NCBI GenBank assembly: GCA_963971575.1
Contig: OZ020624.1
Span: 13,478,625 to 13,542,624 of the forward strand
Direction of reading: 5' to 3'
DNA: 64,000 nt
From: Liopterus haemorrhoidalis
Lineage: Eukaryota; Arthropoda; Insecta; Coleoptera; Dytiscidae
In this document: in pieces, positions 1 through 10,400 of the stretch
How the letters are laid out: every line of letters begins with the position of its first letter
Position numbering within the stretch: position 1 is the stretch's first letter
Translations under genes and position numbers: made by a program
Notes under the pieces: model-generated
Told to the model about the DNA's origin: nothing
Databases searched by the model: none
What the model saw: the letters and a program-made list of their open reading frames with translations, nothing else

Positions 1-1267
1 TATGACAAACTTCTAAGTATAAATGTAAATCATAAGTATAATTATAATTAGGGAAGTGTGAATGCAGCTTTACCGATGCATTTAGAAACCTCAATATTTA
101 AATATTTTAATATTTTACATACAATATACAAAAACTTTCTCCTGCTGTTGATGTACAATTAACGATTGATATAAGTCGTTCATGTTACATCCCACAATGA
201 TGACGCCCACCGGGGAAAGCCCGGTACCCCGCTGGGCCTGTCCAGCACTGCATAAGTTCTAGTTGTTTCTTGGTTGATCTAGTATTTCGCAAACCTTTTT
301 TCTTTTCAATTTCATTTGCTATAAGATCAAACATGCGTTAAAATACAGACAGGTGCAATTATTTGATGAAATAAATACTTTTTTCTTCCATTTTTTAAAA
401 TATTCGGAAACGTTTGACAAATGTAATGAAGATTAGTAAACTCACCATAGTAGTGTTGCCAACTCCGTATAATGCTAAAAATGATCGTACACCCGCGGGA
501 CGGGATGGTAAAGTAATAAAATTTTAATAAACTTCATTTTTATTCACTTATCAATACATTTTCATTATAATTTATTATTGAAAGGAAATACGTACACAAA
601 TAATCTACAGGCTATTCTCAACATTTAGGCGGAACTAAATGGGTATTTCGTTCTTTTAGGTTGTCACGAAAATGGACTTTGCTTGGGTTATTTCATGTTT
701 CACGTTTGGTATGAGAAAATTTAAAATTCCAACAGTGAAACCATGGAAACGAATGACATTTATTAAAAATTTGCATACATTTTTATATATTTTGAAGACA
801 AAAAAAATAAATAAATGGGAAATTTTTTTCAAGAATGACAATGAAAAATTAAAATGCAATGAAAATGACATTTTATAATGACAATCAATTTAATGTAGAA
901 TTTGCAATGTGAGTGTGATTTACAAAGTTTAAAACAATTAGCAAAAGTCCGAATTAATAGATTAATAGATTTCAAAACCTAGTACCGTAATATGTTTTTT
1001 TCTAAATATTTTTTTTTACATGTGGGGCAAAAAGACAATTTTCAATTCTCTAGATCCAGAAATTTTGCCACAATTTCTAACGAACAGACTCATAACTGAC
1101 AGTATAAGGATTTCTTAATCAAGCTTACGAAAACAAAAAATCACAGAGAACATAAGAAAATTCATTTTATATTAATTTCAACAATGATCCTAATAAAAAA
1201 TAGTCTATATGTTGTACAATGTCGTGATTTTACAGGACGATTATTTTAAAATTTTTATTTCTTTTTT
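1..1267. other. AT-rich stretch without a recognised gene
   Basis: I see no gene, RNA or transposon end here. Overlapping short frames near 656-878 on both strands are AT-rich and match nothing I know. The only compositional break is a small GC-rich hairpin at 205-237. Confidence 0.5.
205..237. repeat. GC-rich hairpin
   Basis: GCCCACCGGGG (205-215) pairs with CCCCGCTGGGC (227-237) with one mismatch. An inner stem around CCGGGG/CCCGG lies within it. It is an island of G+C in AT-rich DNA. Its function is unknown; it could be a relic transposon end. Confidence 0.4.
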
Positions 1268-1323
1268 CACTGGCCTTTAAGGGGGGGCACTGGGGGCACG
1301 TGCCCCCCCTGAATACGCCAGTG
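1268..1323. repeat. Imperfect 56-bp palindrome resembling hAT ends
   Basis: CACTGGC...AGGGGGGGCAC on the left is mirrored by GTGCCCCCCCT...GCCAGTG on the right, with the tips meeting near GCACGTGC. The outward CACTGGCGTATTCAGG-like string resembles hAT-type termini. It may be two ends of short elements joined, or one element with a self-complementary end. A 99-aa frame that reads through it (1277-1576, minus) is not convincing as a gene. Confidence 0.45.
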
Positions 1324-1792
1324 AGGTGCAAGGTACGTTTCTAACAGTGTGGTACAAACAAAGTGGTACTATACCTGTGTAATTTGAATTTTCTTCCTGT
1401 TCTTCTTCTACCACTGTGTTACTGATATTGTAATTCTCTTCCCGAGCTTCATTTGTAACACAAGGAGTGTCATTAGATGCTGGCAATATGTTTGCACTAC
1501 TGCACTGATCTTCAGACTGTTCACAGTTTGTCAACAGCTCTTTTTGCTCTTCTTTATAATCCACTAGAGAACACACAACTCACCACTAATTTCAGAATCT
1601 GTACTTGTAAGTTGTGTTATGTAATTCATATATCTTTGCATGTTGCGCAAACACTGCTCACGAAATTCATCCAACATATTCAATTTAGTACAGCATTCTT
1701 CACATATGTATCCCTTGTTCAAAATAATTGTTATCCTTATTTAGATTTGCTTACAGTTACTGAATAGAAAAGTAAAGCTGACAAGTTATACA

Positions 1793-1840
1793 TTGGGTCT
1801 GTTCATATCAGCGGCTTGCGGCTGATATGAACAGACCCAA
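1793..1840. repeat. Perfect 20-bp inverted repeat with 8-nt loop
   Basis: Arms 1793-1812 and 1821-1840 are exact reverse complements (TTGGGTCTGTTCATATCAGC) around the spacer GGCTTGCG. This could be a cruciform or hairpin, or the abutting terminal repeats of a DNA transposon that lost its interior. No flanking target duplication is evident. Confidence 0.6.
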
Positions 1841-2338
1841 TCCCAGATCTCGTAGGAGTGAGTTAGAATTACTATGCATTTCATCTGATAATAATAAACA
1901 GCAATGGGGAATCGAGGAGTCGAAGCTATTCGAAAGAGTCGGATGCGGAGTCGGAGTTGGGAGCCAGAAAAAGTTTTCGAAGTCCCGACTCTTTAATTCA
2001 ATTTTTATCAAGAATGAAAACAAACCGAAAAGGACAACAAAATAAACATATTCGAGGCCATTTACCATAACAATAAAATGATGTCACATTTGAAAAACTT
2101 CCCTTGTTGCCACTTCGCTAATTGTCAAAAAAGTTAGGTTATATCGAACTACTTCTAAAGAGAGATTGATTTCCAATCGAGGAAAGAAATTAAAGTGAAT
2201 TATGATAGAGAGCAGTTCTTTCCAACCGATTTGTCGCGAAATTTGTGGCATAAATTATATTAAGTGTGTAATGTAGTACTACATAAATTAAATTGAAAAT
2301 TTCAGTGTATAAGAATCATCAGAAATAATTGCTTTTAT
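1841..2338. other. No gene; short GGAGTC-like low-complexity patch
   Basis: Around 1915-1985 the sequence is rich in repeated GAGTCG/GGAGTC motifs. The remainder is AT-rich and carries nothing recognisable up to the mariner end. Confidence 0.4.
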
Positions 2339-2413
2339 TAGGTGTACAAATGAATAATCCAATTTTTTCAGTTACATTCTAGGTTTATTTTAAAAGAAAG
2401 TAAATTAAATTGT

Positions 2414-3428
2414 TCAATCAAAGTATTCGCCCTTGCTTTCTATAACTTTAAGACATCTTTCAGGCAGCTGATGAATTCCATCTCGGAAAAATGTTACATC
2501 TTTGGCCACGATAAAGTCGTCAAGCCATTTTCGGATCTCATCCACTGATTGGAAGGGCATATCGGACAAGGCGTGTTGCAGCGACCGAAACAAGTGGTAA
2601 TCGGATGGAACAATGACTGGTGAATACGCCGGGTGCTGCAAGACATCCCAACAAAGACTCATTATGGTGTCTTTTGTATTGGAAGCAATGTGCGGCTTGG
2701 CGTTGTCATGCAACAATTTCACTGGACGTTCTCCTTTGCCAGTATACGGGCGTTTTCGTTCCAATTCTTGACTCAAGCAGATTAATTGACGTTGGTAGCA
2801 GTCCGCAGTAACTGTTTCACCCGGTTCCAACAACTCATAATAAAGCACTCCCTTGATATCTCACCAAATGCTGAGACAAACCTTCTTTCCGAAGCGATTG
2901 GGTTTTGCGACCGATTTTGATGATTCGCCGGGATTTACCCATGACTTTTTGCGTTTCGGATTGTCAAACCATTTCTCATCGCCCGTAACTATTTTCCACA
3001 AGAAATATGCTGCTTATTGAGCAGAGAAAGACTCGCTACCACCCGTTGATTTTTAATAGTTTCAGTGAGTTCATGCGGAACCCATTTTCCTTCTTTCTGG
3101 ATCTTTCCCATCTCATGTAGGCGTTTGGAAATCGTTTGCTGCGTTACTCCCAACTGTTCTCCAAGTTTTTTTGCATTTGTGCCGAATTTTCAGCGAGCTG
3201 CTTCTCCAAATCATCGTTGTCGCACTTTCGAAGGCCTCCAGGGCGTTGTTTGTCGTTCAGACAGAAATCACCACTTTTAAACCGCTTAAACCAAAATGCA
3301 CACATATCGTACGATACAACACCTTCGCCGAGAAAGGAACAAATCGATTCGCACGCTCTTGCAGCATTTTTTCCTTGGTGGAATTCGCAAAGAATACAGT
3401 GTTGGATATACACCTTATCTGTTGCCAT
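2414..3428 (-). pseudogene. Mariner transposase, broken
   Basis: This is a mariner DD34D-type transposase that would cut and paste the element at TA sites. The N-terminal part (3144-3428) shows the paired helix-turn-helix region with FLGEGVVSYDMCAFW. The C-terminal part (2414-2848) holds LLHDNAKPH with the second catalytic Asp and the SDYHLF block with the third. The first catalytic Asp lies in TGDEKW near 2990, reachable only by reading across damage. An in-frame TGA follows SIW just upstream of 2848, and frameshifts separate the two halves. The gene is therefore dead, although its terminal repeats could still be moved in trans. Confidence 0.85.
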
Positions 3429-3501
3429 TTTCGACTATACTGAACTGAATACTTTTGAAGGTTATGTTAGGCTTTCAGGCATACCAGCTCTCATTTTTAA
3501 T

Positions 3502-4146
3502 GGGTGCATTCGAGTTGTACAGAGTAGAGCGAGCGCTGAGCGAACAGTTGATGGTGACGTCATGAATAGAGCACTAACGGAGCGAGCGTTCTTGTGACGT
3601 AATGTTTATAAAATCTAACCCTGCAATTTTAGGCGGCGTTTTTACTGTCAGATTAGTTCACATCAGTCATGAATCAAAATTATATACCTCGGTTTTTCCT
3701 TGATTTTTTTTTCAATGATGAAGAAATAAAATTAATTAAAAATTAAATAATAATTAATGAATGAATTTAATGATTTTTTTCCATTTTAATTTTATGCACG
3801 ATGTATTTTAATAATTTTTTTGTTGTCACAAATACATAAAATGTCCGTACTCTGTAGCCATAGACAAATAACAATATTATTTGTCTATTGTTATTTGTCT
3901 AAGGCTATTATTTTTATTTTATTTATAATTTAATTTTAAACTTTCATTTCTTTCCCGCCGTTCCTTCACTTTTTTACATCATACTCCATATGCTCGGTCT
4001 TAAAACCACGAACACATAGAGGGCACTCTAAATGCTCGCTCGATCGCAAAACGAATGCAATTAAGTGTACTCCGAGCGTCAAATCGAACACGTTTGAGTG
4101 TACAGAGCGTGCTCGGAACGCTCGGAGCGTCAAATCGAATGTACCC
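3502..4146. mobile_element. Nested non-autonomous inverted-repeat element
   Basis: The left end GGGTGCATTCGAGTTG (3502-3517) and the right end CAAATCGAATGTACCC (4131-4146) are imperfect inverted repeats, and the similarity continues inward through GAGCGAGCG/CGCTCGGAG-type strings. A possible 3-bp AAT duplication flanks it (3499-3501, 4147-4149). It has no coding capacity and sits in the 5' leader of the mariner. Superfamily not determined. Confidence 0.6.
3856..3906. repeat. 20-bp hairpin inside the nested element
   Basis: The core TAGACAAATAACAAT (3861-3875) and its exact reverse complement (3887-3901) flank an 11-nt loop. The stem extends by AGCC/GGCT with one mismatch. It is likely structural to the nested element; no known role. 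Confidence 0.55.
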
Positions 4147-4327
4147 AATAACTATATGTCAACACTATATAACCGCAAAAGAGCGGGAAAATCAATTGAT
4201 TCTAAAATTAATTTCTTAACTGCTTAAAATAATTTGGATTATTCATTTGTACACCAAATGTGTCGTGTTCTTTTTATCCTTTTTATACAATTTACTTTAA
4301 TTTTTCGCCTGGTGTCACATAGACACA

Positions 4328-4442
4328 GTGGGTTCGAGAAGCAAACTGGAGTGTTCTGAGTCACTCTGTTTAACTCCAGACCACTCAAGCAAACACGCTG
4401 AGACTTTTTCTCGAACGCTGCGAGCTTGCTTCCCGAATCCAC
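4328..4442. mobile_element. Short inverted-repeat element (MITE-like, 115 bp)
   Basis: GTGGGTTCGAGAAGCAAAC (4328-4346) is mirrored by GCTTGCTTCCCGAATCCAC (4424-4442) with a few mismatches. It lies directly beyond the mariner end, has no coding capacity, and shows no clear target duplication. Confidence 0.5.
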
Positions 4443-5064
4443 CTAAAGAGATCGGAAAGCAATGATAAAGTCACATTTTTTATTATTCGAATAGAAATTT
4501 TTGAATAGTTAAAAAGTTAAACTAGACAAAAAAGCCCATTTAAAGGTTACTATAAGAATTCTGAGGCACTTCCGGTTTCACCGGAAATAATGTCAACTTT
4601 TGACCTAGCATAGGGAATCGATAATTTTATATTTTTTCCCTAAAAGTACATTAAATTAGCTTTACAATGACACCAATAAATCATATTTTTATGTTAACCA
4701 TTTCAAAATGGCGACCATTTATTTACAAAATAATAATCAACATAAGTTTTACAAAGTTGAACGTAGCAAGCTTTGAAAACAATAAAAAAAAAAAACAAAA
4801 TATCTCTAAAATAAACTGTTATAACTAGTTATTATATAAAATAACATGAAATAACTTAAATTTTAATTTTTCAATTAAATTTTTTATAAATAACAAGTGT
4901 TTAATAGTTTATTTTGCTTATTTTTGTTAAAAAAAAAATTGTATTAATTGGTACTAAGTCGTTATTTGTACCTAATTAAGGTTTATGTACGATATACCAA
5001 CGAAGAGATGACAGATATGGTTCTGATATACGGAGAGTGCCAAAGATATAGATATTAATTAAGA

Positions 5065-5095
<31 letters not shown>

Positions 5096-5150
5096 TTTGT
5101 CTTAAGAATTGGTGTGTCTCTTTACTAATGTTGAAAAAATTGTCATTATG
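4443..5150. other. AT-rich spacer with a TA microsatellite
   Basis: No gene is visible. An (AT)n run occupies about 5064-5089. Confidence 0.5.
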
Positions 5151-5179
5151 CGTCATAGTCTGTTTGTTTTGTGCTGTTG

Positions 5180-5370
5180 AATAAGTGTGGTGGTGTGGTT
5201 GGTGACGTTTTGTCGTAAGTCTTGCGCATTAGCTATATTATTGGTTTTGATGGCAAACTCGGTGTTCTTTACAATATTGAAAACAGTGGACTTGGGGATG
5301 TTTTTACTTTTCAAACTGAAATTAGGGCCTAGACTAAGACATAGTTTAACGTTTTCGGGAGGGTCAATGT
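5180..5370 (-). pseudogene. Penelope-like element ORF, N-terminal-domain fragment
   Basis: The minus strand encodes a block containing LCLSLGPNFSL, the 'LGPNF' signature that precedes the reverse transcriptase in Penelope-like proteins, followed by a helical-looking stretch. No RT core follows; the fragment runs out toward the TA microsatellite near 5090. The other Penelope-like element here (13.5-15.7 kb) lacks exactly this N-terminal part. The errantivirus lies between the two fragments. Identification is by motif only. Confidence 0.5.
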
Positions 5371-5485
5371 TACTATTTTACTGAAACGTTCCATGACATA
5401 ATTTATTTATTTCACCTACATGACGATTTAAAAAAGAAACACTAATATTATACCGACTCGTCAAGATCAACCACTAATATATATA

Positions 5486-5780
5486 AGTTAATTTTCAGGT
5501 TCGTGAAAATTAGTTTTAAAAAAAAACTTTATTTGATGATTACAAACGATTACACTTTATTAATACAATAAGTACACTTGGTTACAATATGTTAGATTGA
5601 CATGACTCGTAGACGGTCAATTATATTATGCACACAGAATTAGTGTGTGTCATTCTTTTATACGATTTGGTGAATAACAAAAGTATTCATTACAATAACA
5701 TACAAAAATAGAATTAATACAAATGTTTAAATAATAGTACGTGATTACGTGCTTGATTGGATTTGGGGTGTCCTATAACT
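5486..5780 (-). repeat. EV1 3' LTR
   Basis: 295 bp. In element orientation it starts AGTTATAGG directly after the polypurine tract and ends AATTAACT. It matches 13156-13450 except for a base in a T/A run, one C/A inside, and one base at the outer tip. Confidence 0.92.
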
Positions 5781-5791
5781 CCTCCCTTTTT
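5781..5791 (-). other. EV1 polypurine tract
   Basis: On the minus strand AAAAAGGGAGG abuts the 3' LTR start. It is the expected plus-strand DNA primer site. Confidence 0.8.
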
Positions 5792-5801
5792 AAGATAAAA
5801 C

Positions 5802-7217
5802 TTATCCCAGAAGTTTTGACCTTGGAAGTATTGTTGGCATCTCTACATAGACTGCATTTTCTTGTCTTGGTTCTTCTTGCTGTTGTTTTTGCTTTTTGTT
5901 GCAGCTATACTTGAACATAGATTTCTTTTTTATTAGATATACAATTATTAAAATTATTATGCTTCCATACAGAAGTATTGTCCAAATACTAGGGATATGC
6001 ATTTGACGTGAGATTTTGTAATTATCGTCAATTTCTAGTGGAAATTTTGGCAACTCTTTTACATTTAATGATTTTAGTTCCACTGTATAATTAAGTAGTT
6101 TTGATAACTTTATGTTTTCCAGTAATTGTGGAAATACTATTGGTTTCCCATGTATTTTATTTAAGAAATTTAATTCGTTACCTTTAAAATGTAATTTACA
6201 ATCATTTTCATTTTTAATTAAATATATTCCTTGTAATCTATGCTTAGTTCCTTCATTTTTACATGTGATTGTTATATCTTCCTTATTAGGAAATATTCCT
6301 AAGTATTGATTGATTTCTGGTATAATTTCTAAATGATTTCTTTTAATATTTAATTTCAAGAATTGACAATTACTTGAATTACCATGCTTAAGAATATTTT
6401 CTTCACAACTTGATTTATAATTTAGTTTTAAGTGTTGAGAACACTGATACATTTTTGTACTTAACATGCAATTGTTACTCAGGGCTTGAATGGCTCCATG
6501 GTCTGATTTTAATAAATAATTAACATTCGGTAACATTGTTACGTATTGGCTTTTATAGTATGAGGGAATAGGATGAAGGTAATATAAACTGAAATGTTCC
6601 TCATAATTTATAGGTATTGAAAGAAAATAGATAATTTGATCTTTTTCCATTTTACAATTTACTTTAATGACTGATTCAAAGTCTAATATGTTTTCGTATT
6701 TTAATTCGAATGGTAACATATTATTATAGTATTTTGAGATTTTCACTAATTCTTTAAATAATTCGTTTGGTTCAATAATGCTTGGGTGCAAAGTTTGTAG
6801 TTTACAAAACGTAATTGAATTTTCAATATCTTGTAATATATTCAATAGGGAATTGTACATTATAATTAATTGATTATAAATGTCTTTTGAAATTAGTATA
6901 TCGTATTGTTGTGTTTGTTTATTAGCAAAATCTTTTAATTGCATGATTCGTGATTGCAATAATAGTTCATTATGACTAATATATTTTATTGTTTCATTAA
7001 AATTTTTAATAACATCACTGTTAATTGAATAGGACATTCGGATTTGATTTTCTATTTTGAACTGATTTTCTTTGACATGTTTTAATATTTCTTCGAAGCG
7101 TTTTCCATCTTCGACATCTAGATTTCCAGTTAAATATTTAAATATGGTTCCTACCCCATTAAATAATCCTCTTTTAGTTCTAATGTGTTCATTATTGTCA
7201 TTAGAATAAATTCTCAT
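5802..7217 (-). CDS. env: EV1 envelope (Env) glycoprotein
   Basis: Insect-type retroviral envelope, related in family terms to baculovirus F-like fusion proteins. It would mediate membrane fusion at the virion or cell surface. A basic RTKR cleavage site sits near residue 16 of the ATG-started ORF, immediately followed by a GLFNGVGT fusion-peptide-like start. A long helical ectodomain with several Cys follows, then a hydrophobic transmembrane segment at about 412-429 and a basic cytoplasmic tail. The same frame stays open upstream past 7450 into the pol 3' end and includes a surface-subunit block with LPINLGQARL. The natural protein is therefore longer and most likely starts through a spliced mRNA, as in errantiviruses. 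The ATG at 7217 is only the first Met of the open tail. No break is visible. Confidence 0.9.
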   Translation of the reverse strand: MRIYSNDNNEHIRTKRGLFNGVGTIFKYLTGNLDVEDGKRFEEILKHVKENQFKIENQIRMSYSINSDVIKNFNETIKYISHNELLLQSRIMQLKDFANKQTQQYDILISKDIYNQLIIMYNSLLNILQDIENSITFCKLQTLHPSIIEPNELFKELVKISKYYNNMLPFELKYENILDFESVIKVNCKMEKDQIIYFLSIPINYEEHFSLYYLHPIPSYYKSQYVTMLPNVNYLLKSDHGAIQALSNNCMLSTKMYQCSQHLKLNYKSSCEENILKHGNSSNCQFLKLNIKRNHLEIIPEINQYLGIFPNKEDITITCKNEGTKHRLQGIYLIKNENDCKLHFKGNELNFLNKIHGKPIVFPQLLENIKLSKLLNYTVELKSLNVKELPKFPLEIDDNYKISRQMHIPSIWTILLYGSIIILIIVYLIKKKSMFKYSCNKKQKQQQEEPRQENAVYVEMPTILPRSKLLG

Positions 7218-7454
7218 TATATTTAATTTCTTTTGTATTTTATCACGTACAAATTTTACTATTTTATTATAATTAATTAATTCAACATTATGTCTTGAAT
7301 TATTTGAGGTTATTTTATATAAGTTAATGTAATGGTTATTGAGGTTATCATACTCATCATAAACTGAGTTTAGAGTAAAATAGTGAATAAGTGTGTTTAG
7401 TTTTTTCTAACCTGGCTTGTCCTAGGTTTATTGGTAATATTCCAATATTATTGG

Positions 7455-10400
7455 TTATGTTTGTGAAGGCGGTTCCGTGGATTGACTCGACGGTCCTGCA
7501 ATATTTTTAAATTCATAGGTTATAATTCGAGGTCTTTTTACATTAGACAAGTGAATTTTATCAACTTTATTACCATGTTTTCTTTTAATATTGGCAGTTT
7601 TTAAATTGGGATTTAACTTTTCAATTTTCTGAGGCTCATATTTATTTTTAGTTTTACTTTGTTTTTGTCGATTTTTAACGTAAATATTTTGAGGTATTTC
7701 GGGCATTAGTTCCCTTTTTTCATTTTCTTTAGTTATGACTTTGGTTTTATTATTTTGTATTCGTTTATTAATTTCTTCGTTCAATAGTTTCATTTTGGCT
7801 CTATGTTTTTCGATATAATCATTTACTAATTTAGTTTCTAAATTTATATCAAATGGATCCTTAGGATCTAAATGACCATTAATAATATCGTAAGGTTTGA
7901 GTTTAGTTACTGAATGATAGGTATCATTATAAGCTAATATGGCATAATTTACTTTTGATTCAATTGTATCAAGTTTGTAAATTTCTTGATTATTTAATAA
8001 TCTGATGTGTTCTATCAGGGTTGAATGAAATCTTTCTGTGATCCCATTTGATTCAGGGTGTTGGCTACTAATAAAATGCAATTTTATTTTATGCGTTTCT
8101 AGTAATTCTTTTACTAGGGAATTTTTAAATTCTAAACCATTATCAGAAATGATTTGGTTTGGTATGCCATGATGTTTGAAGTATATTATTAATTTATTAA
8201 CGACTTCTAAACCTTGTGATGAGTCGAGCTTATATGCTTGTGCATATTTTGAAAATGAATCTGCAATTGTTAAAAATTTACAATTTTCTAATGTGATAGT
8301 GTCAACATGAATTAATTCAAAGGGTTTTGTGGCTGTTGGAGTGACATTTAATTTTAGTTTTAAGGGTCTCCTGTCATATTTACTAATTTGACATATATCA
8401 CAATTATTTATATAAGTCTGTATACTTCTCCTTAAATTTGGCCAGTAGTATACATTTTTTATTTTATTTTCGGTATCTTCTAAACCTCTATGATTTGCTT
8501 TACCTTCATGATAGTTGCGTATAGTTTGAACTATCTCGTCTTCATCGATAACATCAATTAGTTGTTTGCTGCATTTTAAGAAACTAATTTCTGAATTTTT
8601 AAAATGTTTCTGCAGTACTAAACAAAAGGGTCTATAAAGGTTATCATCTTCAAAATAAAGATGGTATTTGATTTTAGGTACAATATATTCTTTAATGAAT
8701 TTAATTATTTCATATTCAATATTAATTTTTGATATTTGTAGTTGTATTCGTTGTTTTTCGTTATTAAATAACTTTATAACAGAAGGTATACTTGGTGAGT
8801 TCTCTACTGATGATACGATTATTTGGTTTTTACCGATATTTATAGGACAGTCTATAATTGGAATACCTATTAAAGGATTTTCCTCGTTTGAATGAATAGT
8901 ATTATTACTATCATTTTCGTTATTATCATCTTCTATTATTATCGTTTCATTATTATTTTCTTGAGTGTTATTTTCATTTCGTTTTTTCTCTAATTCTTTA
9001 TGGAAATTGTCCATATAATTTTTAAAATGTTCGAAATTATCTCCTTCTGTGATATTAATATCAGCGCTATTTGGTTTTATGTATACAGTTATATTTGTTT
9101 TACTATCTTTGAATAAAAATTGGATCATGGGTTTTATTTTATTCCAATTTAGGGAGTCTATTCCGCATGCTAATTTAGGAATATTTAAATTTATGATATT
9201 GTGTTTGGCACAAAAATCAGCTAAATTTGTTAAACTATAAAATATATCTTGATAGCTAGGTTTATCATAATAATTTCTTTTTGTGACTAGATATATTATG
9301 TATCTGGTTTGTGTTTTTAGATACAAAGGCTTGTATAATAATGGTTTTTGTAAAAACAGTTTGTCTACATTTTTATATTTATCTTTGAATTGTTTTGCAA
9401 TTCCTTTATTCATTTTTAAATCATTACTTATACAATGCGCAAGACTGTGATTTTTGGGACTGTTAAATAAGTCATCATGTCTTTCTTTTATTTCTTTTTC
9501 AAATTCATTTTTATTAGAGTTTAGGTACTCTTGATATTTTCTTAAAAAGTTTTCTTCTAATTTAATATATTCTAATTGTTGTTTAGGGATTCTACTTAGT
9601 GTATCCGCATTAACATTAAGTTTGCCGTTTTTATAGAGTTTTTCATAATCAAACTCTTCTAATTTTAGTCTCCAACGGACAAGTTTAGAACTGGGTTCTT
9701 TAAGAGAAAATAACCATTGTAGGGGTTTATGATCGGTTATTATTTTGAATCTTCTACCAAAAAGATAGGGACGGAAATATTTTGTAGCCCAAACAATTGC
9801 TAAGAGTTCCTTTTCAATTGTGGAATAATTTTGTTCGGATTCGTTTAGTGTCCGACTAGCATAAGCTATTGGTAAATCTTTACCTATTGGTCCTTGAGAT
9901 AACACAGCTCCTATTGCAAAATTACTTGCATCAGTGGTTAAGATAAATTCTTTTTCGAAATCCGGATATTGTAATATCGGTTCATTTATTAGCAAATTTT
10001 TACAAAATTTAAAACAATTTTTATATTCTTCGTTATTTATATTAATAGTAGCGTCTTTTTTTAGACATTTCGTTAAGGGTTTGGTTATTTTTGCGAAATC
10101 TTTAATGAATTTTCGATAATACCCAATTAATCCTAAAAAACCTTTTAATTGTTTAGTGGTTTTTGGTATAGGGAAATCTTGGATTGCTTTTATTTTTTCC
10201 GGGTTAGGCTTAACTCCTTGAGGTGTGACTATATGTCCTAGATAAGGTACCTCTTTTTGTAAAAATTCCGATTTATCTAATTGTATTTTAAAGTTTGCTT
10301 TTCGCAATCTATTAAATACTTCTTTTAGTCTAACAATGTGTTCTTGTAGGCTTGTACTAAATATTATTATATCGTCTAAATAAACAAGACAATTTTCATT

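Larger units (their letters stand above)
2341..4255 (-). mobile_element. Dead mariner-family transposon
   Basis: The ends are perfect 20-bp inverted repeats: GGTGTACAAATGAATAATCC at 2341-2360 and its reverse complement at 4236-4255. A TA precedes the left end; the matching position on the right reads AA, so the usual TA duplication is intact on one side only. A broken mariner transposase lies inside on the minus strand. The element is about 1.9 kb where intact mariners are near 1.3 kb. The excess is explained by an inverted-repeat element nested upstream of the transposase start (3502-4146). Confidence 0.85.

Noticed and set aside
1277..1576. 99-aa minus-strand frame as a gene
   Set aside because: It ends inside the palindromic transposon tip and has no recognisable domain; an acidic composition alone is not evidence.
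5187..5384. 65-aa hydrophobic plus-strand frame as a membrane protein
   Set aside because: It is the shadow of a Penelope-like N-terminal block on the other strand.
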